Shown piece after piece: positions 6,446-6,551 of a stretch of 6,551 nt of DNA. A program made the translations under genes and the position numbers. How positions within the stretch are numbered: the stretch's first letter is position 1; each line of letters opens with the position of its first letter. The notes below the pieces were generated by a model. That model did no database searches and was not told the DNA's origin. It saw only the letters and a list, made by a program, of their open reading frames with translations. Location: positions 1 to 6,551 of the forward strand of contig DNZD01000127.1 of NCBI GenBank assembly GCA_003504855.1. Reading direction: 5' to 3'. Origin of the DNA: Cytophagales bacterium (GTDB taxonomy: Bacteria; Bacteroidota; Bacteroidia; Cytophagales; Cyclobacteriaceae).

Positions 6446-6551
6446 CTACCAGAAGAACAGGAAGCTGAGGAGGGAGCTCTTCTTTTCCCCGGATGTTTCA
6501 TCCTTCTTCCCAAAGCCGCGGAGCATCACAAATTCTTTCAGCCGGATCAAA
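6446..6551 (-). CDS. C-terminal end of an upstream gene, possibly a GNAT acyltransferase (cut by window edge)
   Basis: The last 34 codons of a reading frame that enters from the right edge and stops with TAG at 6448-6446. The visible peptide begins LIRLKEFVMLRGFGKKDE and ends KKSSLLSFLFFW. This frame is preferred because its codons end mostly in G or C, like the neighbouring arg genes; the other two frames hit TGA within or before 18 codons. The piece is basic and then turns hydrophobic at the very end. No domain is visible. In many Bacteroidota the gene before argG encodes a GNAT protein thought to make N-acylglutamate, the first step of this pathway, and a basic tail of this sort would fit, but that is inference from position. 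It lies 65 nt upstream of argG, so co-transcription is plausible. Confidence 0.6.
   Translation of the reverse strand, partial: LIRLKEFVMLRGFGKKDETSGEKKSSLLSFLFFW

Noticed and set aside
6500..6551. Alternative frame at the right edge reading FDPAER and ending at TGA after 17 codons
   Set aside because: Its codons end mostly in A or T, unlike the neighbouring genes, and it stops early. The frame ending at 6446 fits better, though a frameshift cannot be excluded without more sequence.

Overview
This window is an arginine biosynthesis operon from a member of the phylum Bacteroidota. Every gene reads on the minus strand, so transcription runs from the right edge to the left edge. The assignment rests on three things. 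The carbamoyltransferase is of the N-acylornithine type (ArgF'), not a classical ornithine carbamoyltransferase. The gene order argG-argC-argD-argF'-argB-argE-argH is typical of this phylum. The starts of ArgD, ArgB and ArgH look like Bacteroidota orthologues. Base composition looks balanced or slightly GC-rich by eye, which fits Cytophagia- or Chitinophagia-like lineages better than AT-rich flavobacteria, but the genus cannot be named.

Layout in transcription order: 6551-6446 is the end of an upstream gene, possibly the GNAT acyltransferase that often precedes argG in this phylum. 6445-6381 is a 65-nt leader holding a short, perfect GC-rich inverted repeat just before argG. Then come argG (6380-5175), argC (5178-4210), argD (4204-3083), argF' (3086-2124), argB (2131-1340), argE (1334-282) and the first 76 codons of argH (230 to the left edge). 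Junctions inside argG-argE are overlaps of 4, 4 and 8 nt or gaps of 5 nt, so translational coupling is likely. The only larger internal gap is 51 nt before argH. No RNA gene, mobile element, CRISPR array or terminator is visible, and no stretch above 65 nt lacks a gene.

How the genes work together: an N-acylglutamate made upstream is phosphorylated by ArgB, reduced by ArgC and transaminated by ArgD to N-acylornithine. ArgF' carbamoylates it while the acyl group is still attached, giving N-acylcitrulline. ArgE removes the acyl group, and ArgG plus ArgH turn citrulline into arginine. The specificity residue of ArgF' is valine (residue 89), which from published mutagenesis of the family predicts succinylated rather than acetylated intermediates. 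No wholly new system was seen; the interest lies in the acyl-group choice, the argG leader hairpin and the unusual tail of the upstream gene.
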